Notes: generated from the letters alone by a model not told the origin. A DNA stretch of 14,341 nt from Planctomycetaceae bacterium (GCA_005773095.1 SXHT01000298.1:1-14341), one strand, 5' to 3'. Positions 1 to 7,385 are shown, numbered from the stretch's first letter. Translations and numbers: made by a program.

Positions 1-369
1 GTCGGCCATCGAGCAGCCGGCCGCCAGATCGGGCAGTACCACGGAGACGCGCTCGCCGCCGCGCTGTCTGAGCTTCTCGGGGCGGTTGGCCAAAATATCG
101 GCCGTCTCCGCCATGAAGTGCACACCACAAAAGGCAATTGCCCGGCATTCGCTACTTGCGGCAGCCATCTGGCTGAGTTGGTAGCTGTCCCCCCGCAGGT
201 CCGATAGCGCGATCACCTCGTCCTGCTGATAATGGTGGCCCAGGATCAGCAGCCGCGGGCCCAGCTCGGCCCGCACGGCGTTGATCCGCTGGGTGAGCGT
301 CGGATCATCCAGGGAGCGATACGGCGGGAACTCAAAGGCAGTGGTTTTGGGCTGGGCGACGAGCATGGG
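1..369 (-). CDS. nadA: Quinolinate synthase NadA, N-terminal part (cut by window edge)
   Basis: Quinolinate synthase is a cytoplasmic [4Fe-4S] enzyme that condenses iminoaspartate with dihydroxyacetone phosphate to quinolinate, the second step of de novo NAD synthesis from aspartate. The frame reads from an ATG at 367-369 to the window edge without a stop, giving 123 residues of a protein expected to be over 300. Visible family motifs are LILGHHYQQDEV near residues 40-51, LRGDSYQLSQ just after it, FCGVHFMAETADIL in the middle, and AGCSMAD at the end. The Cys in that last motif (about residue 119) matches the first iron-sulfur ligand. No strong Shine-Dalgarno precedes the ATG, and an ATG 22 bases further upstream is out of frame. 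The gene diverges from the zinc-finger gene at 578. The C-terminal half and the other two cluster cysteines are outside the window. Confidence 0.95.
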
Positions 370-577
370 TTGGCCAATGTGAAAGCATGGGACGACGGGC
401 GGATGGAATGAGTCGGAAAACAGCCCGGTAAACAGTTTGCCGCCTTGCCGACTTCAACCGTCCCAACGGTCTGCCTGTAATATACGCCTGAGCCCGCTTG
501 CGATCTATTGCTTTACCCCCTGGCTCTGACCAGAATAGGATTCTCTAGGCGACAGCAGGGATTGCGAGATCTGAGCG
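370..577. promoter_or_regulatory. Divergent intergenic region, possible promoter with small inverted repeat
   Basis: This 208-bp gap separates divergently read nadA and the zinc-finger gene, so promoters for both should lie here. On the + strand there is a TAATAT box at 478-483. Just upstream of it is an inverted repeat, ACCGT-CCCA-ACGGT, at 457-470, which would overlap the -35 region. I see no convincing -35 hexamer at 17 bp. The assignment is pattern-based only. Confidence 0.25.
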
Positions 578-1438
578 ATGAACTGCGATCAAGTGTTTGC
601 CATTCTGACGCGCGGGCCATTTCCATCGGGCGATGCCACGGATGGGGCCGTGGAAGCTCACCTAAATCATTGCAGCGAGTGCCGCCATTTTGCGGGCGCT
701 CTGCGACCGGATTGCGGCACGGACGTCGAGTCGCTCATTCCCGAAGAAAGCCGTGGCCTGCCCTACTATTGGGGCTTGGCTGCGTCATCAGGTGGCAAAC
801 AAGGGGGCGCGCTGACGGCCACCGAAAATTATCGTCGCACCCGCCGTCTCAACAAGCAGAGCTTTTTTGAACGGCACGAACCGCTGGCCCACTTGAACGG
901 CTGGCAACTGGCCTTTGCCGTGCTGATGGGGGCGCTCCTGGGCACACTCCTTCGGGTGTTGGGTTCTGCCGACGGCGACACCGCGCGCAACGATGTGGCG
1001 GCCAGTGTCGTTCCGCCGGCCGTTGTTGCAGAATCCCGAGCGACGCGCAATGACGAACCTCAGGACATGAGCAGCCGGGGGCTGCGTGCAATTGGCAACT
1101 TCGAAGAGCCCTTGATGCGGATCATCGAGTCACCCGACTCCACTCAAACCCCAATCCAGCGAGAGTTGGCTGCCAAGTTAGGGTCGATCCCTTTCTGCTG
1201 CGAGCGACAACTCCAGGGAATCGGCGCTCAGCCATCCCGCAACACCTCGGCGAGCGGCGTTCGCCAGGTCGCCGGCAGTGACGCCTGCTGCACCATGTGT
1301 CACAACGCTTCGGCGACGCGATTCGCGCTTCGTGGCACAATCCCCAAGATCGTTCGCAGTTGCCAGGTGTGTCATGAGGATAGGGTTACCTCCCGGTTTA
1401 GTAGCGCCGGCAGAATGGATCGAGGCGCCGACCCATGA
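578..1438 (+). CDS. Membrane protein with anti-sigma zinc finger and C-terminal double CXXCH motif
   Basis: The 286-residue product has three parts. Residues 1-40 carry Cys3 and a His28-x3-Cys32-x2-Cys35 pattern, the signature of zinc-binding anti-sigma (zf-HC2/ZAS) domains that hold ECF sigma factors in the cytoplasm. Residues about 109-127 form one hydrophobic segment that should cross the inner membrane. The remainder should be periplasmic. It holds C238-T-M-C-H242 and C262-Q-V-C-H266, which match the c-type haem attachment motif CXXCH at the spacing seen in doubled-CXXCH proteins, plus a Cys pair at 207-208. The zinc-finger/one-helix layout is typical of anti-sigma factors; the haem motifs suggest a redox or haem-responsive outer domain, which is inference. 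No sigma factor gene lies beside it in this window. The four cysteines could instead bind zinc. The ATG at 578 was chosen because the zinc-finger Cys follows directly; no strong ribosome site is visible. Confidence 0.75.
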   Translation: MNCDQVFAILTRGPFPSGDATDGAVEAHLNHCSECRHFAGALRPDCGTDVESLIPEESRGLPYYWGLAASSGGKQGGALTATENYRRTRRLNKQSFFERHEPLAHLNGWQLAFAVLMGALLGTLLRVLGSADGDTARNDVAASVVPPAVVAESRATRNDEPQDMSSRGLRAIGNFEEPLMRIIESPDSTQTPIQRELAAKLGSIPFCCERQLQGIGAQPSRNTSASGVRQVAGSDACCTMCHNASATRFALRGTIPKIVRSCQVCHEDRVTSRFSSAGRMDRGADP

Positions 1439-1439
1439 T

Positions 1440-1455
1440 GCGTCGCATGCGACGC
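1440..1455. repeat. Perfect 16-bp palindrome just after a stop codon
   Basis: GCGTCGCATGCGACGC is its own reverse complement and starts two bases after the TGA of the zinc-finger gene, in the 91-bp gap before the DUF1080 start. It has no loop and no following T-run, so it does not look like an intrinsic terminator. A protein-binding site is possible, but no second copy was seen in the window. Confidence 0.4.
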
Positions 1456-1529
1456 CAGGTCTTTCGCGTGGAGCTTCGATGATTCACTTGATCTCGCTTT
1501 TTCCCCCTGTCCAACAAGAAGGTTTTTCC

Positions 1530-2144
1530 ATGAAGCGGCTCATCACCTGCGCGGTGTTACTTGCACTGGCCACGTCAGTCCGCGCCGACGACGGCTGGAT
1601 TAAACTGTTCGACGGCCAGACGCTGAAAGGCTGGAAGGCCAGCGAGAAGCCGGAACAATGGAAAGTGGTCGACGGCGCGATCGTGGCTCATGGAGACCGC
1701 AGCCATTTGTTCTATATAGGCGACGACGAGCGTAAGCCCGCCGAGTTCAAGAACTTTCACTTCAAGGGCGAAGTGATGACCCAACCCGGCAGCAATAGCG
1801 GTGTCTACTTTCACACCAGGTTCCAGAACGAAGGCTGGCCAGAATTAGGCCACGAAGCCCAGGTCAACCAAACCCAGGGCGACCCGGTAAAGACGGGCAG
1901 CCTGTACAACGTCGTCAAGAATTTTGAAGCGCCTGTGAAGGACAACGAGTGGTGGACTTACGAGATTATCGTCAACGGCCGGCACATCGAGACGAAAGTC
2001 AACGGCAAGTTGATCGTCAGCTACGACGAACCGACCGACGTGCAAGGCGGCCGCAAACTTTCCAGCGGCACTTTCGCCCTCCAAGCCCACGACCCCGGCA
2101 GCACGGTGATGTACAAGAACCTGATGGTGAAATCGTTGCCGTAG
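1530..2144 (+). CDS. Secreted DUF1080 (3-keto-disaccharide hydrolase domain) protein
   Basis: The 204-residue product has a Sec signal peptide (residues 1-19, MKRLITCAVL then a hydrophobic core ending in VRA) followed by a single DUF1080 domain (PF06439), a concanavalin/LamG-like beta-sandwich found in large numbers in planctomycetes. Members are named after 3-keto-disaccharide hydrolases, but most are untested. Diagnostic stretches are WIKLFDGQTLKGWK (23-36), NSGVYFHTR (89-97), GHEAQV (107-112), the YEIIVNG...VNGKLI strand pair (144-162), and the closing GTFALQAHDPGSTVMYKNL (180-198). The frame is open from 1278, but the ATG at 1530 is preferred because it creates the signal peptide and has AAGAAGG 7-8 bases upstream. 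It ends with tandem TAG stops. It probably acts outside the cytoplasm on glycans; the substrate is unknown. It may be co-transcribed with the zinc-finger gene 91 bp upstream. Confidence 0.9.
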   Translation: MKRLITCAVLLALATSVRADDGWIKLFDGQTLKGWKASEKPEQWKVVDGAIVAHGDRSHLFYIGDDERKPAEFKNFHFKGEVMTQPGSNSGVYFHTRFQNEGWPELGHEAQVNQTQGDPVKTGSLYNVVKNFEAPVKDNEWWTYEIIVNGRHIETKVNGKLIVSYDEPTDVQGGRKLSSGTFALQAHDPGSTVMYKNLMVKSLP

Positions 2145-2327
2145 TAGCAAGGGCTACGAGAAGCGTTAGCCGTCGATCATCATTTGGAACAAGCCGGTTT
2201 TGTCGCGCTGTTGAAGTGATCGTGCTGCCGGCCTGTCAGGGGCTGGGTAGGGCTGTACGCATTGGTGGTTGCAGTTTTTCCGTTCCGCTTCCACGGACGC
2301 AAGCGGGCTTCGGGTGCGCCTTTTGGC
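2145..2327. other. Convergent intergenic region with hairpin candidates
   Basis: No gene is evident in these 183 bp between two convergent genes. Two weak stem-loops are visible. One at 2152-2171 pairs GGCTACG with CGTTAGCC around AGAAG, with one bulge. The other at 2285-2306 pairs CCGCTT with AAGCGG around a 10-base loop. Neither has a clean T-run on its exit side, so a terminator role is only suggested by position. Confidence 0.35.
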
Positions 2328-3473
2328 TCAAGTGCTGCTGCCGGCGGCAATCAGCCCTGCCGCGTAGCCCACCAGATCGCCGCGCTCCTGGCAGTTTTCC
2401 AGCAGCCGCGTGTAGTCGCCGGCCTGGCAGCAAAGCTCCATCAGCGTCGGCGCGAAGCCGGTCGTGTGCGTGCCCGGCGGAATCAACTTCGCCGCAGCAT
2501 TGATCGCTTCCTGGCAACGGCCCAGTCGGGCCAGCAGCACCACGTACACTTCGGCGGCCAGCGTTCCTTCGTGGTATGCATCGACCTGCTCCGCGCGCTC
2601 GCGGAAATGGCTCAGTGCTGCTTCGACTTGTTCCTGCAACTGCGCCGCAAAAAATAACGCCTCGCTGTTGTACGCGTCGACGAACGGCTCCTCTCCGGTG
2701 GACCGGAATTGCGGCGACAAGCGACGACCGTACTCAGCGAGATCGAGCGCCAGCCGAATCGTCGGATGGTCTTCCAGCAGCCGCGCGTGGCGAATCACTG
2801 AAGCAAGGTGCGTGAGGTCGATGTGATAACTGTTGCCTTCGAAGATCTCAGGACGCCGAGCGACGATCTGGCGAATCGACGATTCAGTCGGGGGACTCCC
2901 CTCGCGCATTTCGGCGTCGGCCCGCACGTTGGCCAACAGTTCCTCGTGAAGTCTTCGCACCAGCCGAGCAGCCGCGTCGCGCTGCTCGGCCCGTGGCCTG
3001 GCCATGACCACTCCGTCGAAGGCCGAAATTGCATTGCACGTGCCGTAATGATCGAGCACCAGTTGATAACCGCGGCCCACGTCCACCCCTTCGTGCAGCA
3101 GAATCTCCACCAGCGATTGCAGGTTCTCGTCGTCCGGTTCGATCGTCGCCAGCCCCTGCGCAACCAAATCGCGATCCGCCAGCGGCCGCAAGTAGGGCCA
3201 CGCCTCGCGTACGCGCTTCTCGGCCAGCAACAGCGTGCCCACCTCGCGGCAGGCGCCCAGGTATGCCTCCTCGACCCGGCTGCGGATTGGCTCGGCAAGC
3301 TCATCGATCGACGAAGTCAAAGCCATGGGCAAGCCCAGCCGCAGCCGCTCTTGCATCAACAGCGCGTCGAACAGCTCGTGATATTTTTTCTCGGCGCGAA
3401 ACTGCTCGATGAGCGCCGATAGCATCGGCCCGGGCCCGGCATTGGCGAGTAGTTGCGGAAGCTGGTCGAACAT
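2328..3473 (-). CDS. Uncharacterised helical protein, possibly TPR-like
   Basis: I do not recognise a named family. From the ATG at 3471-3473 the product is 381 residues (starting MFDQLPQLLANAG), with no signal peptide or membrane segment, so it should be cytoplasmic. The sequence is rich in Leu, Ala, Glu and Arg and reads as successive amphipathic helices. The C-terminal 120 residues (SEALFFAAQLQEQVEAALSH onward, then VYVVLLARLGRCQEAINAAAK) look like degenerate tetratricopeptide-type helix pairs, and the chain ends in a cluster around ELCCQAGDYTRLLENCQERG. The frame is open to 3542, but the extra 23 residues contain no helical pattern and no better ribosome site, so the internal ATG is preferred; its own Shine-Dalgarno (GGACC region) is weak. 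The gene diverges from hemDE, with 163 bp between starts, and converges on the DUF1080 gene. Even reading pattern and helix content support a real gene; function is unknown. Confidence 0.75.
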   Translation of the reverse strand: MFDQLPQLLANAGPGPMLSALIEQFRAEKKYHELFDALLMQERLRLGLPMALTSSIDELAEPIRSRVEEAYLGACREVGTLLLAEKRVREAWPYLRPLADRDLVAQGLATIEPDDENLQSLVEILLHEGVDVGRGYQLVLDHYGTCNAISAFDGVVMARPRAEQRDAAARLVRRLHEELLANVRADAEMREGSPPTESSIRQIVARRPEIFEGNSYHIDLTHLASVIRHARLLEDHPTIRLALDLAEYGRRLSPQFRSTGEEPFVDAYNSEALFFAAQLQEQVEAALSHFRERAEQVDAYHEGTLAAEVYVVLLARLGRCQEAINAAAKLIPPGTHTTGFAPTLMELCCQAGDYTRLLENCQERGDLVGYAAGLIAAGSST

Positions 3474-3608
3474 GAAGGTCCGTCGGCAAAGGGCAGTTGC
3501 AAGCAAAATACATGTTAACTGGCAACCTGGTGTTGCCGCCACTGCCTATCGGCCGTTTACTGCCGGCGGTACGATACCAACAAGACAGATGTTCAAGGTC
3601 ATTCGCCG

Positions 3609-3632
3609 CGGCACACGGAGTGTGCCTGCTAC
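3609..3632 (+). repeat. 17-bp palindromic repeat, copy 1, upstream of hemDE
   Basis: GGCACACGGAGTGTGCC (3610-3626) has 7-bp perfect arms around GGA. It is followed by TGCTACC, and the hemDE ATG comes at 3637, so only 7 bases separate the conserved core plus TGC from the start codon. The same core followed by TGC recurs at 7113-7133, 12017-12037 and 12080-12100. No other Shine-Dalgarno-like sequence lies between this repeat and the ATG. Confidence 0.9.
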
Positions 3633-3636
3633 CAAC

Positions 3637-5604
3637 ATGCCGTCCGATTCTTCCAGCTTCTCTGCCCTGCGTGTTGCCTCGTTCGAAAGTCGCCGTGCCG
3701 CCGATATGCAGCGGCTTATCGAAAAAATGGGGGGCCAGGCATTCGTCAGCCCGTCGATGCGCGAGGTGCCCATTGAGGAAAACCGCGAGGTGATTGATTT
3801 CGCCAATCGACTGATTACCGGCCAGATCGACATCATTATCTTCATGACCGGGGTCGGCGTGCGACACCTGATGGCGGAGATTGAACGCCACGTCGATCGC
3901 GAGCGGTTCCTGGCCGCGGTCTCGGACATTATCTCCATTGTGCGCGGTCCCAAACCGGTGGCGGTACTCAGAGAATTCGGGCTGGCGCCGACCGTTTGCG
4001 TGCCGGAACCCAACACCTGGCGCGAAGTACTTTCCACGATCGACGCTCACGTGCCCGTCGCTCAACAAACGATCGGCCTGCAAGAGTACGGCCAGCCGAA
4101 CACCAGTTTGGTCGCCGGTCTTGAAGCCCGAGGGGCACGGGTCGAACGCGTCACGGTCTATAAGTGGGACTTGCCGGGCGACATCGCCTTGCTGGAGGAA
4201 AACCTCCTGGCGATCGTCAACGGACATCGCGACGTGGCCATGTTCACTTCCAGCCATCAGGTGGTGAACGTGCTGCGCGTCGCCGAACGGCTGGGCGTGC
4301 TCCACCGCTTCCGCCGCGGATTGGAGACGATGGCCGTTGCTTCCATCGGTCCCACCACCAGCGAGACGCTGCGTGAGCTGGAGCTGCCCGTCGATATCGA
4401 GCCCGAACACAACAAGATGGGGCACCTGGTGGCCGCCGCCGCTGCCAAGGCCCCGAGCGTCCTTTCCCGGAAAAGGGGACATTCAACTTTCTCAGCGGTT
4501 CCTACTTTTTCCGCCGTTCATCACGTCGCGCCCGCCGCACCAGAAAACCAGAATGTCCCCTTTTCAGGAGGTGACTCCCTTTTCCTGCGAGCTTGCCGCG
4601 GCGAGCCGGTCGCGCGCACGCCCATTTGGCTGATGCGCCAGGCGGGGCGCTATATGGCCGAGTATCGGGCTGTCCGCGAAAAAACCACGTTCCTTGAACT
4701 CTGCAAGAATCCGCAGCTTTGCGCCGAGGTGATGATCACCGCGGTCCAACGGCTGGGCGTGGATGCGGCGATCATCTTCTCCGATCTCTTGCCGATTCTG
4801 GAGCCCATGGGCATGGACCTGGAGTTCACGCATGGCGAAGGTCCGGTGATCCACAATCCCATTCGCGCGGCAGCCGAAGTTGATCGGCTGATGGAGTTGG
4901 AGTCGGTCGAGTCGCTTGACTTCGTGATGCAGACCGTTCGGATGACCCGCGCAGGCCTGGCCAACGACATTCCCTTGATCGGATTCGCCGGCGCCCCCTT
5001 TACGTTGGCCAGCTACGCCATCGAAGGGGGCGGCAGCCGCAGTTTCCTCCACACCAAGACGCTGATGTATCGTGATCCCCCAGCCTGGGACACGCTGATG
5101 AGCCGCCTGGCCCGGGCCGTCGTTCGCTACTTGAATGCCCAGATTCAATCCGGTGCGCAGGCGGTGCAACTGTTTGATAGCTGGGTCGGCTGCCTCGGCC
5201 CCGAGGACTATCGACGATTTGTCCTTCCGCACATGCGTGCGGTTTTCGCCGGCCTTGCAGCGGGCGTGCCCGTGATTCACTTCGGTACCGGCAATCCAGC
5301 ACTGTTGCCGCTGCAAGCCGAAGCCGGCGGCAGCGTGATGGGCGTCGACTGGCGGATCGATCTCGACGACGCCTGGCGCTTGATTGGCCACGATCGGGCC
5401 ATTCAAGGCAATCTCGATCCCGCCGTGCTGCTCGCCGATCGCGACGAAATCCGCCGCCGCGCCAAAGAAGTCCTCGACCGTGCCGCCGCCCGCCCCGGCC
5501 ACATCTTTAACCTCGGCCACGGCATTCTGCCGCAAACGCCGGTGGACAACGTGATAGCGCTGGTGGACGCGGTCAAAGAACTGAGCATCCGTAAGACAAC
5601 ATAA
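3637..5604 (+). CDS. hemDE: HemD-HemE fusion: uroporphyrinogen-III synthase / uroporphyrinogen decarboxylase
   Basis: One 655-residue frame carries two consecutive cytoplasmic steps of haem synthesis. The N-terminal part (about 12-268) is a HemD domain, which cyclises hydroxymethylbilane to uroporphyrinogen III; it begins LRVASFESRRAADM, has FMTGVGVRHL, MFTSSHQV and SIGPTTSETLRELELPVDIEP, and ends at NKMGHLVAAAA. The C-terminal part (about 314-655) is a full-length HemE, which decarboxylates the four acetate groups to coproporphyrinogen III. It has the substrate-binding LMRQAGRYMAEYR (332-344), FSDLLPI with the catalytic Asp383, Tyr460 in SYAIEGGGS, FDSWVG, QGNLDP and His628 in NLGHGILPQTP. 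The linker (about 278-310) is low-complexity and encoded by an inverted-repeat element at 4470-4565. The frame is open from 3409, but the ATG at 3637 sits just before the first conserved strand; an alternative ATG at 3589 would translate through the upstream palindrome. Both halves keep their key residues, so both are likely active. A HemD-HemE fusion is less usual than separate genes. Confidence 0.93.
   Translation: MPSDSSSFSALRVASFESRRAADMQRLIEKMGGQAFVSPSMREVPIEENREVIDFANRLITGQIDIIIFMTGVGVRHLMAEIERHVDRERFLAAVSDIISIVRGPKPVAVLREFGLAPTVCVPEPNTWREVLSTIDAHVPVAQQTIGLQEYGQPNTSLVAGLEARGARVERVTVYKWDLPGDIALLEENLLAIVNGHRDVAMFTSSHQVVNVLRVAERLGVLHRFRRGLETMAVASIGPTTSETLRELELPVDIEPEHNKMGHLVAAAAAKAPSVLSRKRGHSTFSAVPTFSAVHHVAPAAPENQNVPFSGGDSLFLRACRGEPVARTPIWLMRQAGRYMAEYRAVREKTTFLELCKNPQLCAEVMITAVQRLGVDAAIIFSDLLPILEPMGMDLEFTHGEGPVIHNPIRAAAEVDRLMELESVESLDFVMQTVRMTRAGLANDIPLIGFAGAPFTLASYAIEGGGSRSFLHTKTLMYRDPPAWDTLMSRLARAVVRYLNAQIQSGAQAVQLFDSWVGCLGPEDYRRFVLPHMRAVFAGLAAGVPVIHFGTGNPALLPLQAEAGGSVMGVDWRIDLDDAWRLIGHDRAIQGNLDPAVLLADRDEIRRRAKEVLDRAAARPGHIFNLGHGILPQTPVDNVIALVDAVKELSIRKTT
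4470..4565. repeat. 96-bp inverted-repeat element inserted in frame between hemD and hemE
   Basis: GAAAAGGGGACATTC (4470-4484) is repeated exactly in inverse at 4551-4565, around a 66-bp interior. The element is 32 codons long, keeps the reading frame, contains no stop and falls exactly between the last HemD motif and the first HemE motif. Its layout (short perfect terminal inverted repeats, no coding capacity) resembles REP/MITE-type elements mobilised by IS200-like Y1 transposases; that link is inference, as no transposase or second copy is present here. Confidence 0.75.
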
Positions 5605-5691
5605 ACAGATTGCATTGATGCAAAGGTGACTTTGGGACGGCTGGTTGCTCAAAGCCAACTTCCTCCAATGGCTCGCCCAGAGGGGGCGTGT

Positions 5692-7038
5692 TCAGGGCAA
5701 TGCAATCGCTTCTTGCACCGCGGTCTCCGCGGGCTTCACGCCCAGCCACTTCGCAACCGTGGCGTGCAACCGGCGCGAATCCAACTCGCCCATATCGATG
5801 CCGCCCAGGGGTTTGCCGGATCGCCAGATGGCCATAAAGCCCCACATATGTGGAAAGTCGGCGGGAGGATACCCGTGCATGCCGAGCGGGCCCTCGGCGG
5901 GCTCGATGACGCGCATCGCAGGCCCTTCCTTTTCCGAGAACATGAAGCCGGGGTCCAGCGAGATCACGACATCGCCGGTCCGCCAGAGATGACCATAGTC
6001 CCATGGTTCAGGCAGGTCTTCGCGGGCATAGGCATGGGCAAAGCCGTACGTCTCGAGCACTTCCAAGAGTTTCTGAACGATCTGCTGGCGGACGGGCGGC
6101 GGTCCGAGCCGGTCCAAAAAAATGTTGCCGACGCTGCTGCTAACGACCAATCGCATTTCGTCGCTCCACGCGCTGCCGCACATCAGCCGCAAGTTCAGCA
6201 TCACTTTCACATCCTCCATGCCGTGGTCGGTCGTCATCAAGAAGTACAGCGTGTCCGACCGGCTCATCTTTTTCGCGAAGACAGCTTGCACCCGCTGGAA
6301 AAAGTCGCCGAGCAGGTGGTCTGTCTCCTCGACAGCCGCCTTCGTCGGGGGCGCGTTCGGACCGTACTTGTGCCCGGCCTTGTCGGGACCGATGACATAA
6401 CCCATGATCAATTGCAGCGGCGCAGCTTGCTTGTCGTTCGACCAGGTATCGATCAACCGATTCAGACGCTCCAGGTCGGAGAGCCCCGTGTCGAACGTAC
6501 GATCGAAATAATCCGCCTTGAATTCTCCGACCTGTTGCTGCGAGACAGGCCAATCGTGGACCAGCACCCGCGGGCCGCCCCGTTTCACCGTGGTCCAAAT
6601 CGGCTCGCAAAGAATTTCGCTCGCCACATTCGGATGCGACCAGCGGCGGTCGTTCTTCCGATCGAAGATCGCGTTGCCGATGATGCCATGCCGATTAACG
6701 CTGGCCCCCGTGACCTCGGAAACGTGCGACGGAAAAGTGAGCGACGGGAAAACGGGGACCAGCCTGCGCGTGAACGCCCCCTCCTTCATCAGGCGATGGA
6801 AAAACGGCGTCTGCGCCTGGTCCACGTAGTCGCCGCGCATGCCATCGACGCTGATCCACACCACCACGGTCCGGCCGGTCGGCTCGGCAACCAGCTCAGC
6901 CGGCTGTTCCACGCGATTCGTACGCTCCCGGGCCGATGCCGTCGTGCGAGGCGCCAGCGCAGGACTACGTTCGCAGCCCGAGGCGACCACCAGCCCGACC
7001 GAGAGCAGACCCAATCCGGGCCACCAGGCTGGCTTCAT
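5692..7038 (-). CDS. NPP-type phosphodiesterase lipoprotein (alkaline phosphatase superfamily)
   Basis: The 448-residue product belongs to type I phosphodiesterase/nucleotide pyrophosphatases (PF01663), two-metal hydrolases of phosphodiester or pyrophosphate bonds. Residues 1-22 look like a lipoprotein signal (MKPAWWPGLG, hydrophobic core, then VASGC with Cys22 as lipidation site), so it should be anchored in a membrane facing the periplasm. Metal and catalytic residues are present in order: Asp65 in WISVDGMR, nucleophile Thr101 in FPSLTFPSH, Asp219 and His223 in GPDKAGHKYGP, Asp271-His272 in TTDHGM, and His388 in GMHGYPP. The frame is open up to 7389, but that extension translates repeats and gives no signal peptide; the ATG at 7036-7038 has AAGGTG at good spacing upstream. 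The 17-bp palindrome lies 74 bp upstream in sense orientation. The gene converges on hemDE with 87 bp between stops. Substrate is unknown; a phosphonoacetate- or lipid-headgroup-type hydrolase is also possible. Confidence 0.92.
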   Translation of the reverse strand: MKPAWWPGLGLLSVGLVVASGCERSPALAPRTTASARERTNRVEQPAELVAEPTGRTVVVWISVDGMRGDYVDQAQTPFFHRLMKEGAFTRRLVPVFPSLTFPSHVSEVTGASVNRHGIIGNAIFDRKNDRRWSHPNVASEILCEPIWTTVKRGGPRVLVHDWPVSQQQVGEFKADYFDRTFDTGLSDLERLNRLIDTWSNDKQAAPLQLIMGYVIGPDKAGHKYGPNAPPTKAAVEETDHLLGDFFQRVQAVFAKKMSRSDTLYFLMTTDHGMEDVKVMLNLRLMCGSAWSDEMRLVVSSSVGNIFLDRLGPPPVRQQIVQKLLEVLETYGFAHAYAREDLPEPWDYGHLWRTGDVVISLDPGFMFSEKEGPAMRVIEPAEGPLGMHGYPPADFPHMWGFMAIWRSGKPLGGIDMGELDSRRLHATVAKWLGVKPAETAVQEAIALP

Positions 7039-7109
7039 GGAACGCACCTTGATGCTTTTTGAGGGAATCGTCGGGACGCCGTCGAAAGTTGATCGCTCGT
7101 TTCGCCAGT

Positions 7110-7133
7110 GTAGCAGGCACACTCCGTGTGCCG
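7110..7133 (-). repeat. 17-bp palindromic repeat, copy 2, upstream of the NPP gene
   Basis: The core at 7116-7132 is identical to the copy before hemDE. Read on the minus strand it is GGCACACGGAGTGTGCC followed by TGCTAC, that is, in sense relative to the NPP gene whose ATG lies 74 bp downstream. Confidence 0.9.
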
Positions 7134-7327
7134 TAGCCGAGGGGGAGCGGAGGCAACCGATCACTGGACGGAAGGCTGGAAAGCGAGGCATTATCGCACA
7201 GGACGCCGCCTTTTTTGGTCCGATTGACGCTCGGATGTCATCGAAAGCGCCTGGCCCGCATTTCTCACCAACCCGAAGCGCCAGCGAGGTGTAACCGTTC
7301 ACAGGCGAAGCAAGGAAGAATTTGAAC

Positions 7328-7377
7328 AGGAGGACGCGAAGGAAACGGAGGCCGTCTCTCTGTTTTCTGCGTCTCCT
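7328..7377 (-). repeat. Purine-rich imperfect inverted repeat downstream of the GxxExxY remnant
   Basis: On the + strand AGGAGGACGCGAAGGAAACG (7329-7348) faces CTCTGTTTTCTGCGTCTCC (about 7357-7375) with a short central loop; most bases pair with a few mismatches and one-base offsets. It begins 10 bases after the GxxExxY stop codon on the minus strand. A transcript would form a long stem, so it could end or protect that transcript, though there is no T-run. It may be a remnant of the mobile cargo that brought the fragment. Confidence 0.45.
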
Positions 7378-7385
7378 CAGTTGGC

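Larger units (their letters stand above)
7039..7385. other. Non-coding stretch containing three repeat-like elements
   Basis: The minus frame is open through this 347-bp gap but shows no protein-like composition, no conserved motif and no signal peptide, so I treat it as leader sequence of the NPP gene. It holds the palindromic repeat at 7110-7133, a short sequence ACCCGAAGCGCCAGCGAGG at 7271-7289 that I remember as recurring in Pirellulales DNA (memory, not checked), and an imperfect inverted repeat at 7328-7377. Confidence 0.6.

Noticed and set aside
1278..1529. Longer N-terminus for the DUF1080 protein
   Set aside because: It overlaps the zinc-finger gene by 161 bp and would place the signal peptide internally; the ATG at 1530 has a good ribosome site.
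2285..2306. Intrinsic terminator between the two convergent genes
   Set aside because: The 6-bp stem has a 10-base loop and no adequate T-run in either direction, so it is noted only as a hairpin candidate.
3409..3636. Longer N-terminus for the HemD-HemE protein
   Set aside because: It would overlap the divergent gene's start and run through the palindrome; the first conserved HemD residues follow the ATG at 3637.
3301..4482. Long minus-strand ORF of 393 codons opposite hemD
   Set aside because: It is antisense to a well-supported HemD domain and its composition (many His, Asp, Gly, Arg) is that of a shadow frame.
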